The notes under the pieces are model-generated. The model was not told the DNA's origin. It did no database searches and saw nothing but the letters and a program-made list of their open reading frames with translations. The position numbers and the translations under genes are program-made. From CAYJNO01 sp964371715 (GTDB taxonomy: Bacteria; Bacillota_I; Bacilli_A; Erysipelotrichales; Erysipelotrichaceae), in NCBI GenBank assembly GCA_964371715.1, contig CAYJNO010000006.1:1-64000 (forward strand): 64,000 nucleotides of DNA, in the 5' to 3' direction. Of the stretch, positions 43,630-52,491 are shown piece after piece (the first letter of the stretch is position 1; every line of letters starts with the position of its first letter).

Positions 43630-44637
43630 TTATTTTTTTCTCCTATATACATTCTCTATGTTGTCTGCAATATATTCAATCATGCCAATAATTCGATCAT
43701 AATCCATTCTAGCAGGTCCAACGACCATTAATTGTCCTTCTTCATCATCTACCAAGAATTTTGAACTTACTACTGCAACATCATCTAACCACATTAGTTT
43801 AGTTCCTTTAATAGTATTTAGAGCTAATTTACTGGATACTTCTCCAATTTCTCGCCATTTGTTTTTTTCTTCGAACATCCCCATAATTTGCTTTAATTTT
43901 TCAATATCAGCAAATTCTGGTTGATACAACATATTTGATTGACCTGTAAAGTATACATTATCACTTGCATATTTTATAAATGCTGTTAGAAATGCATTAA
44001 ATAACATTTCATAACCTTTGATTTTTTGTTCCAATATTGGTCTTAAACCTTCCATCTTAATCACTATTTCATCAAGTCTTGTACCCTTTAGTCTTTCATT
44101 TAAGATATCACAACATGTTTGAATGTCATTAACTGATAATTCTTTAAATTTAAAGGTGCGATTTTCGGTATGCCCAGTATTTGTAATAAATACACATACT
44201 GCATTATTATTATCAATTTGAAATATTTTAACATGCTCTAATGTTTGATTTCTAGAATCAGGACCTAAAGCTACAGCTGTTAAATTAACCATCCTTGATA
44301 ATACATCACAACTTTCTTTAATAATGTCATCTAGACTATGTTGATTATCTTCAAATAATCTTTGTATCTCATATTCCACTTTAGAGTTATTTGAATCCTT
44401 AATTAAGTTTTCACAATAGAACCGATAACCTAAAATTGATGGAATTCTACCACTTGATGTATGAGTTTTTTCCAAATATCCTAATTCTTCTAAAACCATC
44501 ATATCATTTCTGATAGTTGCACTAGAATATGGTAGTTCATATTTCTCCATCAAAGCTTTTGAACCAACAGGTTCTGCAGTTTTCACAAAATCATCGACAA
44601 TACATTTAAATATCTGTAGCCTTCTTGATGTTAGCAT
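43630..44637 (-). CDS. hrcA: Heat-inducible transcription repressor HrcA
   Basis: A 335-residue repressor that binds CIRCE operators and needs GroE chaperones for activity. The N-terminal winged helix is visible: DFVKTAEPVGSKAL, YSSATIRNDMMVLEELGYL, HTSSGRIPS. The HrcA dimerisation domain follows. It is the first gene of the operon and so controls its own synthesis through the two CIRCE elements upstream. Confidence 0.98.
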   Translation of the reverse strand: MLTSRRLQIFKCIVDDFVKTAEPVGSKALMEKYELPYSSATIRNDMMVLEELGYLEKTHTSSGRIPSILGYRFYCENLIKDSNNSKVEYEIQRLFEDNQHSLDDIIKESCDVLSRMVNLTAVALGPDSRNQTLEHVKIFQIDNNNAVCVFITNTGHTENRTFKFKELSVNDIQTCCDILNERLKGTRLDEIVIKMEGLRPILEQKIKGYEMLFNAFLTAFIKYASDNVYFTGQSNMLYQPEFADIEKLKQIMGMFEEKNKWREIGEVSSKLALNTIKGTKLMWLDDVAVVSSKFLVDDEEGQLMVVGPARMDYDRIIGMIEYIADNIENVYRRKK

Positions 44638-44649
44638 ACTACCACCTCC

Positions 44650-44676
44650 TTAGCACTCTTTTTGTATGTCTGCTAA
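44650..44676. promoter_or_regulatory. CIRCE operator, promoter-proximal copy
   Basis: TTAGCACTC (44650-44658), 9-nt spacer, GTCTGCTAA (44668-44676). The left half is a perfect match to the CIRCE half-site and the right half matches 7 of 9. It overlaps the expected transcription start and abuts the hrcA ribosome binding site. Confidence 0.88.
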
Positions 44677-44677
44677 T

Positions 44678-44706
44678 AATATATAATAAAAAATTAGCAC
44701 TGTCAA
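44678..44706 (-). promoter_or_regulatory. hrcA operon promoter
   Basis: A perfect minus-strand TTGACA (44701-44706), 17-nt spacer, TATATT (44678-44683). The -35 box lies in the spacer of the distal CIRCE and the start site lies in the proximal CIRCE. Confidence 0.85.
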
Positions 44707-44726
44707 CATGAATGTGCTAATTTTTT
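44688..44726 (-). terminator. coaD terminator formed by the extended distal CIRCE
   Basis: The distal CIRCE arms are extended by A6 and T6, giving a perfect 13-bp stem (44688-44700 with 44714-44726) and a 13-nt loop. Read from coaD it ends in a T-run, so it can act as a Rho-independent terminator 17 nt past the coaD stop. Confidence 0.65.
44694..44720. promoter_or_regulatory. CIRCE operator, distal copy
   Basis: TTAGCACTG (44694-44702), 9-nt spacer, ATGTGCTAA (44712-44720). It matches the CIRCE inverted repeat except for the innermost bases and contains the -35 hexamer of the hrcA promoter in its spacer. Confidence 0.88.
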
Positions 44727-44743
44727 ATGAACTTTATGTGAAT

Positions 44744-45220
44744 TTATTTAAACTTTTGTGTGACTTTATCTTTTATTTCAATAGGAATAAACTTACTGAT
44801 ATCTCCACCATGCATAGCGATTTCTTTCGCTACACTACTACTTAAAAATGAATACTCTGATCTTGCTGCAAAAAATAATGTTTCTATATTTTTATCTAAA
44901 ACCATATTTGTTGTGGCTATTTGTAATTCATATTCATAATCTACAACTGCTCTAATACCTCTTACAATTACATTAGCACCTATTTTTTTAGCTAAGTTAA
45001 TTGTTAGACCATCATCCGTTATGATTTCAATATTATCAATATCTTTTGTACATTCCTTTATCAATTCAATACGCTCTTCAATACTGAACGTCATTTTTTT
45101 GTTAGGATTATACATAATCGCAACTACAATCTTATCAAATACTTTAGATGCTCTTTTTATTATATCTAAATGACCATTAGTTATTGGATCAAAACTTCCA
45201 GGATATATTGCTTTACTCAT
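44744..45220 (-). CDS. coaD: Phosphopantetheine adenylyltransferase
   Basis: A 158-residue enzyme converting 4'-phosphopantetheine to dephospho-CoA. The nucleotidyl-transfer motif is GSFDPITNGHLD (8-19), and RGIRAVVDYEYE and EYSFLSSS are also conserved. Length is typical. Its start overlaps the rsmD stop by one base (TAATG), the common rsmD-coaD pairing of Firmicutes. With coaE at 55575, two late CoA-synthesis steps are encoded in this window. Confidence 0.98.
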   Translation of the reverse strand: MSKAIYPGSFDPITNGHLDIIKRASKVFDKIVVAIMYNPNKKMTFSIEERIELIKECTKDIDNIEIITDDGLTINLAKKIGANVIVRGIRAVVDYEYELQIATTNMVLDKNIETLFFAARSEYSFLSSSVAKEIAMHGGDISKFIPIEIKDKVTQKFK

Positions 45221-45774
45221 TAATCTACCTCTTTACTGTAATAACTTATTTTTACACTTCCATAATTTACTGACTTACTTAAAACTAAATTATTATAATT
45301 TTCATTTAACACTAACTCTTTTTTTGATTCAACTATTATTAATGTATTTTTATCAATAATTTGTAAATTTGAAACATAATTTAACAAATCATGATAATCA
45401 ACATCTGAAAATGGCGGGTCTAAATAAATAAAGTCGGCCATAATATTTTCAGATTCTAATTTGTTTAAAAAACTTTTATAATCAAGTGTCGTCAAACTAT
45501 AGTTTTTTACCTTTAATATATCAATATTCTCTTTAATAATCTTACAAGCACTAGTAGAAGCATCATTAAAATATACCATACTAGCACCTCTTGATATTGC
45601 TTCTAGCCCTAAATTGCCTGAACCTGAAAATACATCAACAAATACAGCATCATATATTTTAGGACCTATTTTAGAAAAGATTGCTCCTTTAACTTTATCA
45701 AGAGTTGGTCTAGTTTTATCACCTTCTAATGTTTTTAATTTTCTTGATCTATATTCTCCAGCAATAATACGCAT
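45220..45774 (-). CDS. rsmD: 16S rRNA (guanine(966)-N2)-methyltransferase
   Basis: A 184-residue SAM-dependent methyltransferase acting on G966 of 16S rRNA. The SAM-binding motif VFSGSGNLGLEAISRGA and the catalytic DPPF are visible. N-terminal RIIAGEYRSRKL and RPTLDKVKGAIF are typical of RsmD. It is coupled by one-base overlaps to the SEDS gene upstream and to coaD downstream. Confidence 0.95.
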   Translation of the reverse strand: MRIIAGEYRSRKLKTLEGDKTRPTLDKVKGAIFSKIGPKIYDAVFVDVFSGSGNLGLEAISRGASMVYFNDASTSACKIIKENIDILKVKNYSLTTLDYKSFLNKLESENIMADFIYLDPPFSDVDYHDLLNYVSNLQIIDKNTLIIVESKKELVLNENYNNLVLSKSVNYGSVKISYYSKEVD

Positions 45775-46958
45775 TACAACTTTTCTCCTGTCTTGTATTT
45801 TCTAATAACATTTTGCGCAAGTCCAATCGATATTAATGCTGCCATACTACTTGAACCACCTGATGAAATTAAAAGTAATGGAACTCCTGTTAGTGGTATA
45901 AACGCTAATACTCCGCCAACATTTAAAACAAAATGCATCATTAAGTAAGTAGTAATTCCTATTAAGATAATCTTAGAACGATTATCTGGTATTTTTATAG
46001 CATAATGGATTAATGTACTTACAATGAATAGATATGCAATGATGATTGGTAAAAAACCTAACACAAAACCTAATTCTTCAATAATTACTGCTAAAATAAA
46101 GTCTGTATTAGTGGCTGGGAATGCACCATACTTTAATAATGAATTACCAAAACCTACACCAAACATTCCACCACTTGCAATAGACATTAAACCTTGAATT
46201 AACTGATATCCACCTTCGTATTGATATTTAAATGGATCAGCAGCAGATAAAAACCTTTGTAATTGATAATTTGTACTTCCTAAACCTTCAATCATTGCTG
46301 TGCCTAGTGGTGATAAAATAAAGATAGCTCCAATGATTCCAACACCAATTACAAGATACATTATTTTTTGATAATAATATAAAACACGATGTTTAGCACT
46401 CATAAAGCAAGAAACTAAAATTACACCCATTATTAATGCTGAACCAAAGTCATTTTGGACTAAAAACACAAATAAAACCATCCCTAACATAATTATTACA
46501 GGTTTTTTATATCGTTCAATGAACTCTTGACGATTATTTGCTTTAATATCACCAAAATAATATGCAGATAATACAATAATAATAAGTTTACTAAACTCAG
46601 ATGGCTGTATTGTTACCTCTATACCAGCTAAGCTCATACGAATCCAGGCATAAGCACCATCAGTACTTCCAAAGAGCAATGTAATTGCTAAAGCACCACA
46701 GGTTGCTAACACAATAGTATTGATATATCGATTTACTAGATAAAACGAAAAGAATCGACAGACAAAAACCATTCCCATATACCCTATAAAAGTAAAGATT
46801 ATTTGCTTTAAAATTGTTGTAATAAGATTTGAAATACTAGCCGCTTCCATTCCTTGAGTTGCTGATGTAATCATTAATAACCCAAAGACTAAAAGAAAGT
46901 ATATTGAATATTGAATTCTTTTATCAATATTGTTTGGCATTTTAAAAAATTTTAACAT
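45774..46958 (-). CDS. SEDS-family peptidoglycan polymerase, FtsW/RodA/SpoVE type
   Basis: A 394-residue multispanning membrane protein with about ten hydrophobic segments. Conserved SEDS features are QPSEFSKL, NDFGSALIMG, GYQLIQGLMSIASGG and GFGNSLLKYG. It polymerises glycan strands together with a class B penicillin-binding protein. FtsW (division) and RodA (elongation) cannot be told apart from sequence alone. The start follows GAGGT. It is the first gene of the unit with rsmD and coaD and shares a compact divergent promoter region with def. Confidence 0.92.
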   Translation of the reverse strand: MLKFFKMPNNIDKRIQYSIYFLLVFGLLMITSATQGMEAASISNLITTILKQIIFTFIGYMGMVFVCRFFSFYLVNRYINTIVLATCGALAITLLFGSTDGAYAWIRMSLAGIEVTIQPSEFSKLIIIVLSAYYFGDIKANNRQEFIERYKKPVIIMLGMVLFVFLVQNDFGSALIMGVILVSCFMSAKHRVLYYYQKIMYLVIGVGIIGAIFILSPLGTAMIEGLGSTNYQLQRFLSAADPFKYQYEGGYQLIQGLMSIASGGMFGVGFGNSLLKYGAFPATNTDFILAVIIEELGFVLGFLPIIIAYLFIVSTLIHYAIKIPDNRSKIILIGITTYLMMHFVLNVGGVLAFIPLTGVPLLLISSGGSSSMAALISIGLAQNVIRKYKTGEKL

Positions 46959-46990
46959 ACTATTTACCTCTTTTTTTATTTTATCACATT

Positions 46991-47025
46991 ATTACACTTG
47001 TATTAATTAAAAATATCAATATAAT
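46991..47025. promoter_or_regulatory. Interleaved divergent promoters (SEDS gene and def)
   Basis: Minus strand: TTGATA (47014-47019), 17-nt spacer, TGTAAT (46991-46996), driving the SEDS gene. Plus strand: TTGTAT (46998-47003), 16-nt spacer, TATAAT (47020-47025), driving def. The two promoters occupy the same DNA, so polymerase binding should be mutually exclusive. Confidence 0.65.
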
Positions 47026-47043
47026 TATATAGTAGGTGAATTT

Positions 47044-47613
47044 ATGAAAATTAATGCAAATACAATATTAAATGACAATAATCAATTATTAAGAGAAAAA
47101 GCACAAGATGTTTCTTTACCTTTATCAAAAGAAGACAAAGAAACACTTTTAGCAATGATAGAATACGTAAGAAATAGTACTGATGAAGAAATTGCAGAAA
47201 AGGAAAACTTAAAACCAGCAGTAGGAATTGCTGCTCCACAACTTGGAATCTTAAAAAAATTATTAGCAATATCATTTATGGATTATGACAAAAATGATAA
47301 TGAAATTTTAGTTGAACATGTTTTAGCGAATGCTAAAATCATTTCACATTCAAAGATACACTCATATCTTAAAACTGGTGAAGGATGTTTATCAGTAGAA
47401 AAAGCACATCAAGGCTATGTAAAAAGATATTATAAAGTAAAAGTTAAAGGCTTTGACTTACTTAAAAATAAAGAAGTTATAATTACAGCAAAAGATTATG
47501 AAGCAATTGTATTACAACATGAAATAGATCATTTTAATGGTGTTTTATTTTACGACCGTATCAATAATGAAAATCCTTTTGAAGAAATTAAAGACGCAAT
47601 CATAATAGAATAA
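47044..47613 (+). CDS. def: Peptide deformylase
   Basis: A 189-residue metalloenzyme removing the formyl group from nascent proteins. The three conserved motifs are present: GIAAPQLGI, EGCLSVE and QHEIDH, whose Cys and two His bind the metal and whose Glu is catalytic. The somewhat long insertion in the N-terminal part is typical of Gram-positive type 2 enzymes. It is followed 9 nt later by the RNase J gene. Confidence 0.97.
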   Translation: MKINANTILNDNNQLLREKAQDVSLPLSKEDKETLLAMIEYVRNSTDEEIAEKENLKPAVGIAAPQLGILKKLLAISFMDYDKNDNEILVEHVLANAKIISHSKIHSYLKTGEGCLSVEKAHQGYVKRYYKVKVKGFDLLKNKEVIITAKDYEAIVLQHEIDHFNGVLFYDRINNENPFEEIKDAIIIE

Positions 47614-47622
47614 GGAGAAATA

Positions 47623-49419
47623 ATGGAAAAAAATAAGAGCAATAAAGCTCCTAAAAAATACGTAAATAAAAGACGTGTTAAAGAAACAATAACATATGAT
47701 AATAAATATTTACCTCAAAGTGATACATTAGTTTATGCACTTGGTGGACTTGGCGAAGTTGGTAAAAACATGTATTGTTTTGAACACGATGATGAAATAA
47801 TAATAATAGATGCAGGAATTAAATTCCCTGATACTGAATTATTAGGTGTTGATTATGTTATACCTGATTATGCACATTTAGTTAATAATGCTCATAAAAT
47901 AGCAGCATTAATCATTACTCATGGTCATGAAGATCATATAGGAGGCATCCCCTTTTTACTTCAAGCTATCAATATTAAAAAAATATATGCACCAAAATTT
48001 GCAAAAGCTTTAATTGAACGCAAACTTGAAGAGCGTAGAATGCGTAGCATTACTAAAGTTGTAGAAATAAATGATGAATCAACTGTTAAAACAAATCATT
48101 TTAGTGTTGGGTTCTTCAATACAACTCATTCTATTCCAGATTCAATGGGATGTTTAATTAACACACCAAATGGTCGAGTAGTTCATACAGGAGACTTTAA
48201 ATTTGATTTAACACCTGTAGGAACAAATTCAGACTATCAAAAAATGGCATATATCGGTCAAATTGGTGTTACCCTATTACTAAGTGATTCAACAAACTCG
48301 GCAGTAAATGGTTTTTCAATTTCTGAAAAGAAAGTATCAGATTCAATATATGAGGTAATTAAAAAAACACCAGGACGCTTATTAGTATCAACTTTTGCAT
48401 CTAATGTTCATCGATTATCACAAATAATTCAATCAGCAGTTGCTTGTGGACGTAAAATTGTAGTCTTTGGACGTTCAATGGAAAATGTAGTCGCAATTGG
48501 TTTAAAATTAAAAACTATAAATGTAGATGAGTCACATTTTGTTTCACCTGAGGTATTAAACTCTTTACCTGCTGAGCAAGTATGTATTATCTGTACTGGT
48601 TCTCAAGGTGAACCATTAGCTGCCTTAAGTAGAATTGCAAATGGAACACATAAATACATTAAAATTATTCCTGGAGATACTGTAGTCTTCTCATCAAGTC
48701 CAATTCCTGGAAATGGCTTTAGTGTATCTCAAATAATTAATCAATTAACAAGAGTTGGTGCAAATGTTCTTACTAATTCACCTCTATCTTCACTGCATAC
48801 GACAGGTCATGCATCAGCAGATGAACAAAAACTTATGCTTCAATTAATTAAACCAGAATACTTTATGCCAGTACATGGTGAACATAAAATGTTAATTATG
48901 CATAAAAATAGTGCAATTGAAACGGGTGTTAAACCTGAAAATACATTCATTTGCTCAAATGGTGATGCAATTATAATTAGAGATGAAACTTGTTTCTACT
49001 CAAATATTAGAATTCAAACTGATGATATCTATGTCGATGGAAATGATACTTCTGGTCTTTCTACTTCTGTAATTAAAGATCGTAAATTATTAGCTGATAA
49101 TGGTATGGTTTCTGTAATTGTTTCTATTGATTCAAGAACAAATAAAATATTACATAGACCAAACATTTTATCTAGAGGATTTGTGTATATTAAAGATTCA
49201 CACAGTTTATTAAAAGAAGCTGAAAATGTAGTATATGAAGCATTGAAAAATAAAATGCAACAAAAAACAACATTTGGTGAATTAAAGAATTGTATTAAAT
49301 CATCTTTAGAACCATTTTTATTCCAAAAAACTAACCGTAATCCTATTGTGATACCAGTAATTCTAAATCATAAGGATGCAATGGCTGCAATTCAAGCAAA
49401 ATTTAAAAATAAAAATTAA
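47623..49419 (+). CDS. rnj: Ribonuclease J
   Basis: A 598-residue metallo-beta-lactamase/beta-CASP nuclease with endo- and 5'-3' exonuclease activity in mRNA turnover and rRNA maturation. The zinc motif is HGHEDHIGG near residues 104-112; later motifs are HTGDFKFD, SDSTNS and PVHGEHKML. It is about 40 residues longer than the typical 555, mainly through a basic N-terminal extension (KSNKAPKKYVNKRRVKE). AAGGAGA precedes the start. It sits in one unit with def and has a terminator at 49427. Confidence 0.96.
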   Translation: MEKNKSNKAPKKYVNKRRVKETITYDNKYLPQSDTLVYALGGLGEVGKNMYCFEHDDEIIIIDAGIKFPDTELLGVDYVIPDYAHLVNNAHKIAALIITHGHEDHIGGIPFLLQAINIKKIYAPKFAKALIERKLEERRMRSITKVVEINDESTVKTNHFSVGFFNTTHSIPDSMGCLINTPNGRVVHTGDFKFDLTPVGTNSDYQKMAYIGQIGVTLLLSDSTNSAVNGFSISEKKVSDSIYEVIKKTPGRLLVSTFASNVHRLSQIIQSAVACGRKIVVFGRSMENVVAIGLKLKTINVDESHFVSPEVLNSLPAEQVCIICTGSQGEPLAALSRIANGTHKYIKIIPGDTVVFSSSPIPGNGFSVSQIINQLTRVGANVLTNSPLSSLHTTGHASADEQKLMLQLIKPEYFMPVHGEHKMLIMHKNSAIETGVKPENTFICSNGDAIIIRDETCFYSNIRIQTDDIYVDGNDTSGLSTSVIKDRKLLADNGMVSVIVSIDSRTNKILHRPNILSRGFVYIKDSHSLLKEAENVVYEALKNKMQQKTTFGELKNCIKSSLEPFLFQKTNRNPIVIPVILNHKDAMAAIQAKFKNKN

Positions 49420-49426
49420 TAGATTA

Positions 49427-49453
49427 AAATATCAAGTTAACTTGATATTTTTT
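49427..49453 (+). terminator. rnj terminator
   Basis: A 10-bp stem (49427-49436 with 49441-49450) followed by a T-run to 49453, just after the RNase J stop codon. Confidence 0.85.
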
Positions 49454-49467
49454 TATAATAAAAAAAC

Positions 49468-49562
49468 AGTTAACTATAATAGTTTATTAATTTTGCCATA
49501 TAAAAACGAACCACTTATAAATTGGACGTCCAATTTTTGGGTTCGTTTCATAATAGTTAACT
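49468..49562. repeat. Nested inverted repeats, possible terminator of the M32 gene
   Basis: Three dyads share nearly one centre. Outer: AGTTAACTAT (49468-49477) with ATAGTTAACT (49553-49562). Middle: AAACGAACC (49504-49512) with GGTTCGTTT (49540-49548). Inner: a perfect 18-bp palindrome (49519-49536). On the minus strand the middle stem is followed by T residues and could terminate the carboxypeptidase gene. The size and nesting are more than a terminator needs; a small non-coding mobile remnant is an alternative. Confidence 0.6.
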
Positions 49563-49569
49563 ATTTAAA

Positions 49570-51063
49570 TTATATGTTATAAATTTTAGAATATTTATCT
49601 TTTAAATATTCGATATAATAGCTTGGATTAAATTCTTCTTTTGTTACTTTTATTAATAGTTCATTTGCAGTATATAATCCAGCATATTGATGGATATTAT
49701 CTTCTAACCAATTACTAATTACTTTAAATTGATTATTTGCTAGTAGTTCATCAACATTTAATTCTTTTTTCATTGTATTGAAAAATTGCGCAGCATAAGC
49801 ACTTCCTAACGCATATGTTGGGAAGTAACCAATATAGCCATAAGACCAATGAACATCCTGTAAAATTCCTTCACGATCATTATCTATATCTAAGTCTAAA
49901 TATTCTTTCATATACTTATTCCAAAGCATCGGTAATTCATCGACAGTTACCTCTTTATTAACTATGGCTTCTTCGATACGATAACGTATTAAAATATGAA
50001 TTGGGTAAGACAATTCATCAGCTTCAATTCTAATTTTTGAATCTTCAACTAAATTTATCATTATATAGAAATCATCTAATGTAACATCTTTTAAAAACTC
50101 AATTCTACTTTGAAGTTTATCATAATTAGCAATCCAAAAAGCTTTTGATCTTCCGATATAGTTTTCTAATAATCGAGATTGTGATTCATGTAATCCACTT
50201 GTGATTTCATTTGCAATAAATCTTCCATCATATTTATCAGCAATTTGATGTCCGAAAATCCCATGACCTAATTCATGAATTACTGCATAAATGTTAGAAA
50301 TAAAATCATTTTCATGATATTTAGTCGTTAATCTAATATCATATTTAGAGAATGAACTTGTAAATGGATGTGCACTCTCTGCAAAATAACCCCATGTATT
50401 ATCAAAGCCTAAGTATTCACATATAAAATTTGTGATTTCTCTTTGAACTTCAATAGGAACACTCTTATTTAATACTGAGTTGTCAATTGGTTGTTTTAAA
50501 GATTTTATTTTTTTAATTAAAGGTAACAATTCTTTTTCCATTAATGCAAAAAATTCATCATATTTTTCTTTTGACATCCCTCTTTCATAATCATTAATTA
50601 ATTGGTTGAATACATCACCTTTATTTCGGTACTCAACAACCTTTAATGTCGATGAAAAAAGTTCTTCAATATATGGCTTAAAACTTTGATAGTCATTATC
50701 TATCTTAGCTTTTTCCCATACAACATTTGCTTCATTTTTTAATTTATTAAATTGCATATATTCCTCAATTGGAATACATGCAATATCATCTTTTGATTCT
50801 TTCAATAAAGTTAATTCAATTTTTAAATCTTCTTCTAAATCATTAAACGCTAATAATTCATTTATAAGTTCATTCTTTTTTGGATCAGTTAAAATTTTAT
50901 AACTTTCACCACTTAAAATCCCCATTCTTTCAATTGCATAGGCTTTACCTTTACTTGGAGCAATAGTTTGTAAATCAAAAGATATACTTTGTTGTCCTAG
51001 TGAATATGCCGTTAAAAGTTTTTGCCAATTTAAATATTCATTAATTTTATCTTGTTTGTTCAT
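49570..51063 (-). CDS. M32 family metallocarboxypeptidase
   Basis: A 497-residue cytoplasmic carboxypeptidase of the M32 (Taq) family, which trims C-terminal residues from peptides. The zinc motif HELGH lies near residue 261, and the family segments HPFTSSFSKYDIRLTT and GLHESQSRLLEN surround it. Length is typical. It is the last gene after pfkA and pyk, with its start adjoining the pyk stop. Confidence 0.93.
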   Translation of the reverse strand: MNKQDKINEYLNWQKLLTAYSLGQQSISFDLQTIAPSKGKAYAIERMGILSGESYKILTDPKKNELINELLAFNDLEEDLKIELTLLKESKDDIACIPIEEYMQFNKLKNEANVVWEKAKIDNDYQSFKPYIEELFSSTLKVVEYRNKGDVFNQLINDYERGMSKEKYDEFFALMEKELLPLIKKIKSLKQPIDNSVLNKSVPIEVQREITNFICEYLGFDNTWGYFAESAHPFTSSFSKYDIRLTTKYHENDFISNIYAVIHELGHGIFGHQIADKYDGRFIANEITSGLHESQSRLLENYIGRSKAFWIANYDKLQSRIEFLKDVTLDDFYIMINLVEDSKIRIEADELSYPIHILIRYRIEEAIVNKEVTVDELPMLWNKYMKEYLDLDIDNDREGILQDVHWSYGYIGYFPTYALGSAYAAQFFNTMKKELNVDELLANNQFKVISNWLEDNIHQYAGLYTANELLIKVTKEEFNPSYYIEYLKDKYSKIYNI

Positions 51064-52478
51064 TATTTAATCTCTACGATTTTCATCATGTTTGCACTAC
51101 CTTCACCAGTTGGATAACCAGCAGAGATAATGATTAATTGTCCAGGTTTAAATCCATTAGCTTTAGCGAAGTTTGATGCTAATTCATCATCATTAACCAT
51201 TTCATTTTGAACTTCAGAATAAATTGGTTTAACTCCCCAACAAGCTTGTAATTTTCTTTGAACTGATTTGTTGAATGTAACTGCTAATACAGGTACACTT
51301 GGTCTAAATTTAGAAATTCTTCTAGCTGTTGTTCCACCTTGAGTAAAGACAACGATTGCAGCGATATCTAATGTTAAAGTAGCATCAGCAATAGCTATAC
51401 CGATAGCATCTTGTACACTTTCTTCACTTGATTTTTTTGAATATTCTAATTTTTCACGGTAAGGAATGATTTGTTCTGCAGCTTCACAAATTGTAGCCAT
51501 TACATTGATAGATTCTAATGGATATTCACCAGCAGCAGTTTCTCCTGATAACATTACAGCATCAGTACCATCTAACACAGCATTAGCAACATCACTTGCT
51601 TCAGCTCTAGTTGGACGAGGATTTCCTGTCATTGAATCTAACATATGTGTTGCAGTGATTACTGGTTTTCCTAATTTATTTGCTATTTTAATGATATTTT
51701 TTTGGTAAATTGGAACAAATTGAGTTTCAACCTCAACCCCTAAATCCCCACGAGCTACCATTACTAAATCAGCTACTTCTAAGATATCTGCTAAGTTATC
51801 AAAACCTTCTTGGTTTTCAATTTTAGCACAAATTTTGATATCTTCACGACCTTTAGTTGCCAATAAGTCTCTAATAGCTTGTACATCATCTTTTCTTCTT
51901 ACAAATGATGCAGCAATGATATCTACGTCATTTTCAGCACCAAATAAGATATCTGATTTATCTTTTTCTGATAAGAATGGCATAGATAATCTAACGTTTG
52001 GAACATTACATCCTTTACGTGTTTTGATAGGACCTGTAATTTCAACACGACATGTTAAAACTTCACCATCATTTTCAAGTACAGTTATTTTTTGTTTTCC
52101 ATCATCGATTAAGATATAGTTACCTTCTTTGATATCATCAAATAATTCAGGGCATTGGATATGGAACATTTCTTTTGTTCCTAAGATTTCTTTTTTACAA
52201 ACTTTTACGATGTCACCTTTATTGTACATTTCCATTCCATTTTCAAATACACCAAGTCTGATTTCAGGACCTTTAGTATCTAACATGATAGCTAAGTTTG
52301 TGTTTAATCTTTCATTTACTTCTTTAACGCGATCCATGATAGCTTTATGATTCTCATGAGATTCATGAGAGAAGTTAAATCTGATAACGTTAACTCCTTG
52401 CTCAGCCATTTTTTCGATCATTTCAGTTGTATTTGTAGCAGGACCGATAGTTGCTACAATTTTAGTTAATTTTGACAT
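51063..52478 (-). CDS. pyk: Pyruvate kinase
   Basis: A 471-residue enzyme converting phosphoenolpyruvate and ADP to pyruvate and ATP. TKIVATIGPAT, MLDTKGPEIR, and the active-site segment AKIENQEGFDNL with MVARGDLGVE are conserved; TATHMLDSM follows. It lacks the extra C-terminal phosphohistidine-like domain of the longer Bacillus enzymes. It lies 13 nt after pfkA, the usual glycolytic pairing. Confidence 0.98.
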   Translation of the reverse strand: MSKLTKIVATIGPATNTTEMIEKMAEQGVNVIRFNFSHESHENHKAIMDRVKEVNERLNTNLAIMLDTKGPEIRLGVFENGMEMYNKGDIVKVCKKEILGTKEMFHIQCPELFDDIKEGNYILIDDGKQKITVLENDGEVLTCRVEITGPIKTRKGCNVPNVRLSMPFLSEKDKSDILFGAENDVDIIAASFVRRKDDVQAIRDLLATKGREDIKICAKIENQEGFDNLADILEVADLVMVARGDLGVEVETQFVPIYQKNIIKIANKLGKPVITATHMLDSMTGNPRPTRAEASDVANAVLDGTDAVMLSGETAAGEYPLESINVMATICEAAEQIIPYREKLEYSKKSSEESVQDAIGIAIADATLTLDIAAIVVFTQGGTTARRISKFRPSVPVLAVTFNKSVQRKLQACWGVKPIYSEVQNEMVNDDELASNFAKANGFKPGQLIIISAGYPTGEGSANMMKIVEIK

Positions 52479-52491
52479 TCTTTTTCTCCTC

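Noticed and set aside
44727..44745. TTCACA-N5-TTCATA boxes upstream of the hrcA promoter, like those at the lipoprotein promoters
   Set aside because: The second box is imperfect, the distance to the -35 box differs (about two helical turns), and it overlaps the coaD end. Chance in AT-rich DNA is likely.
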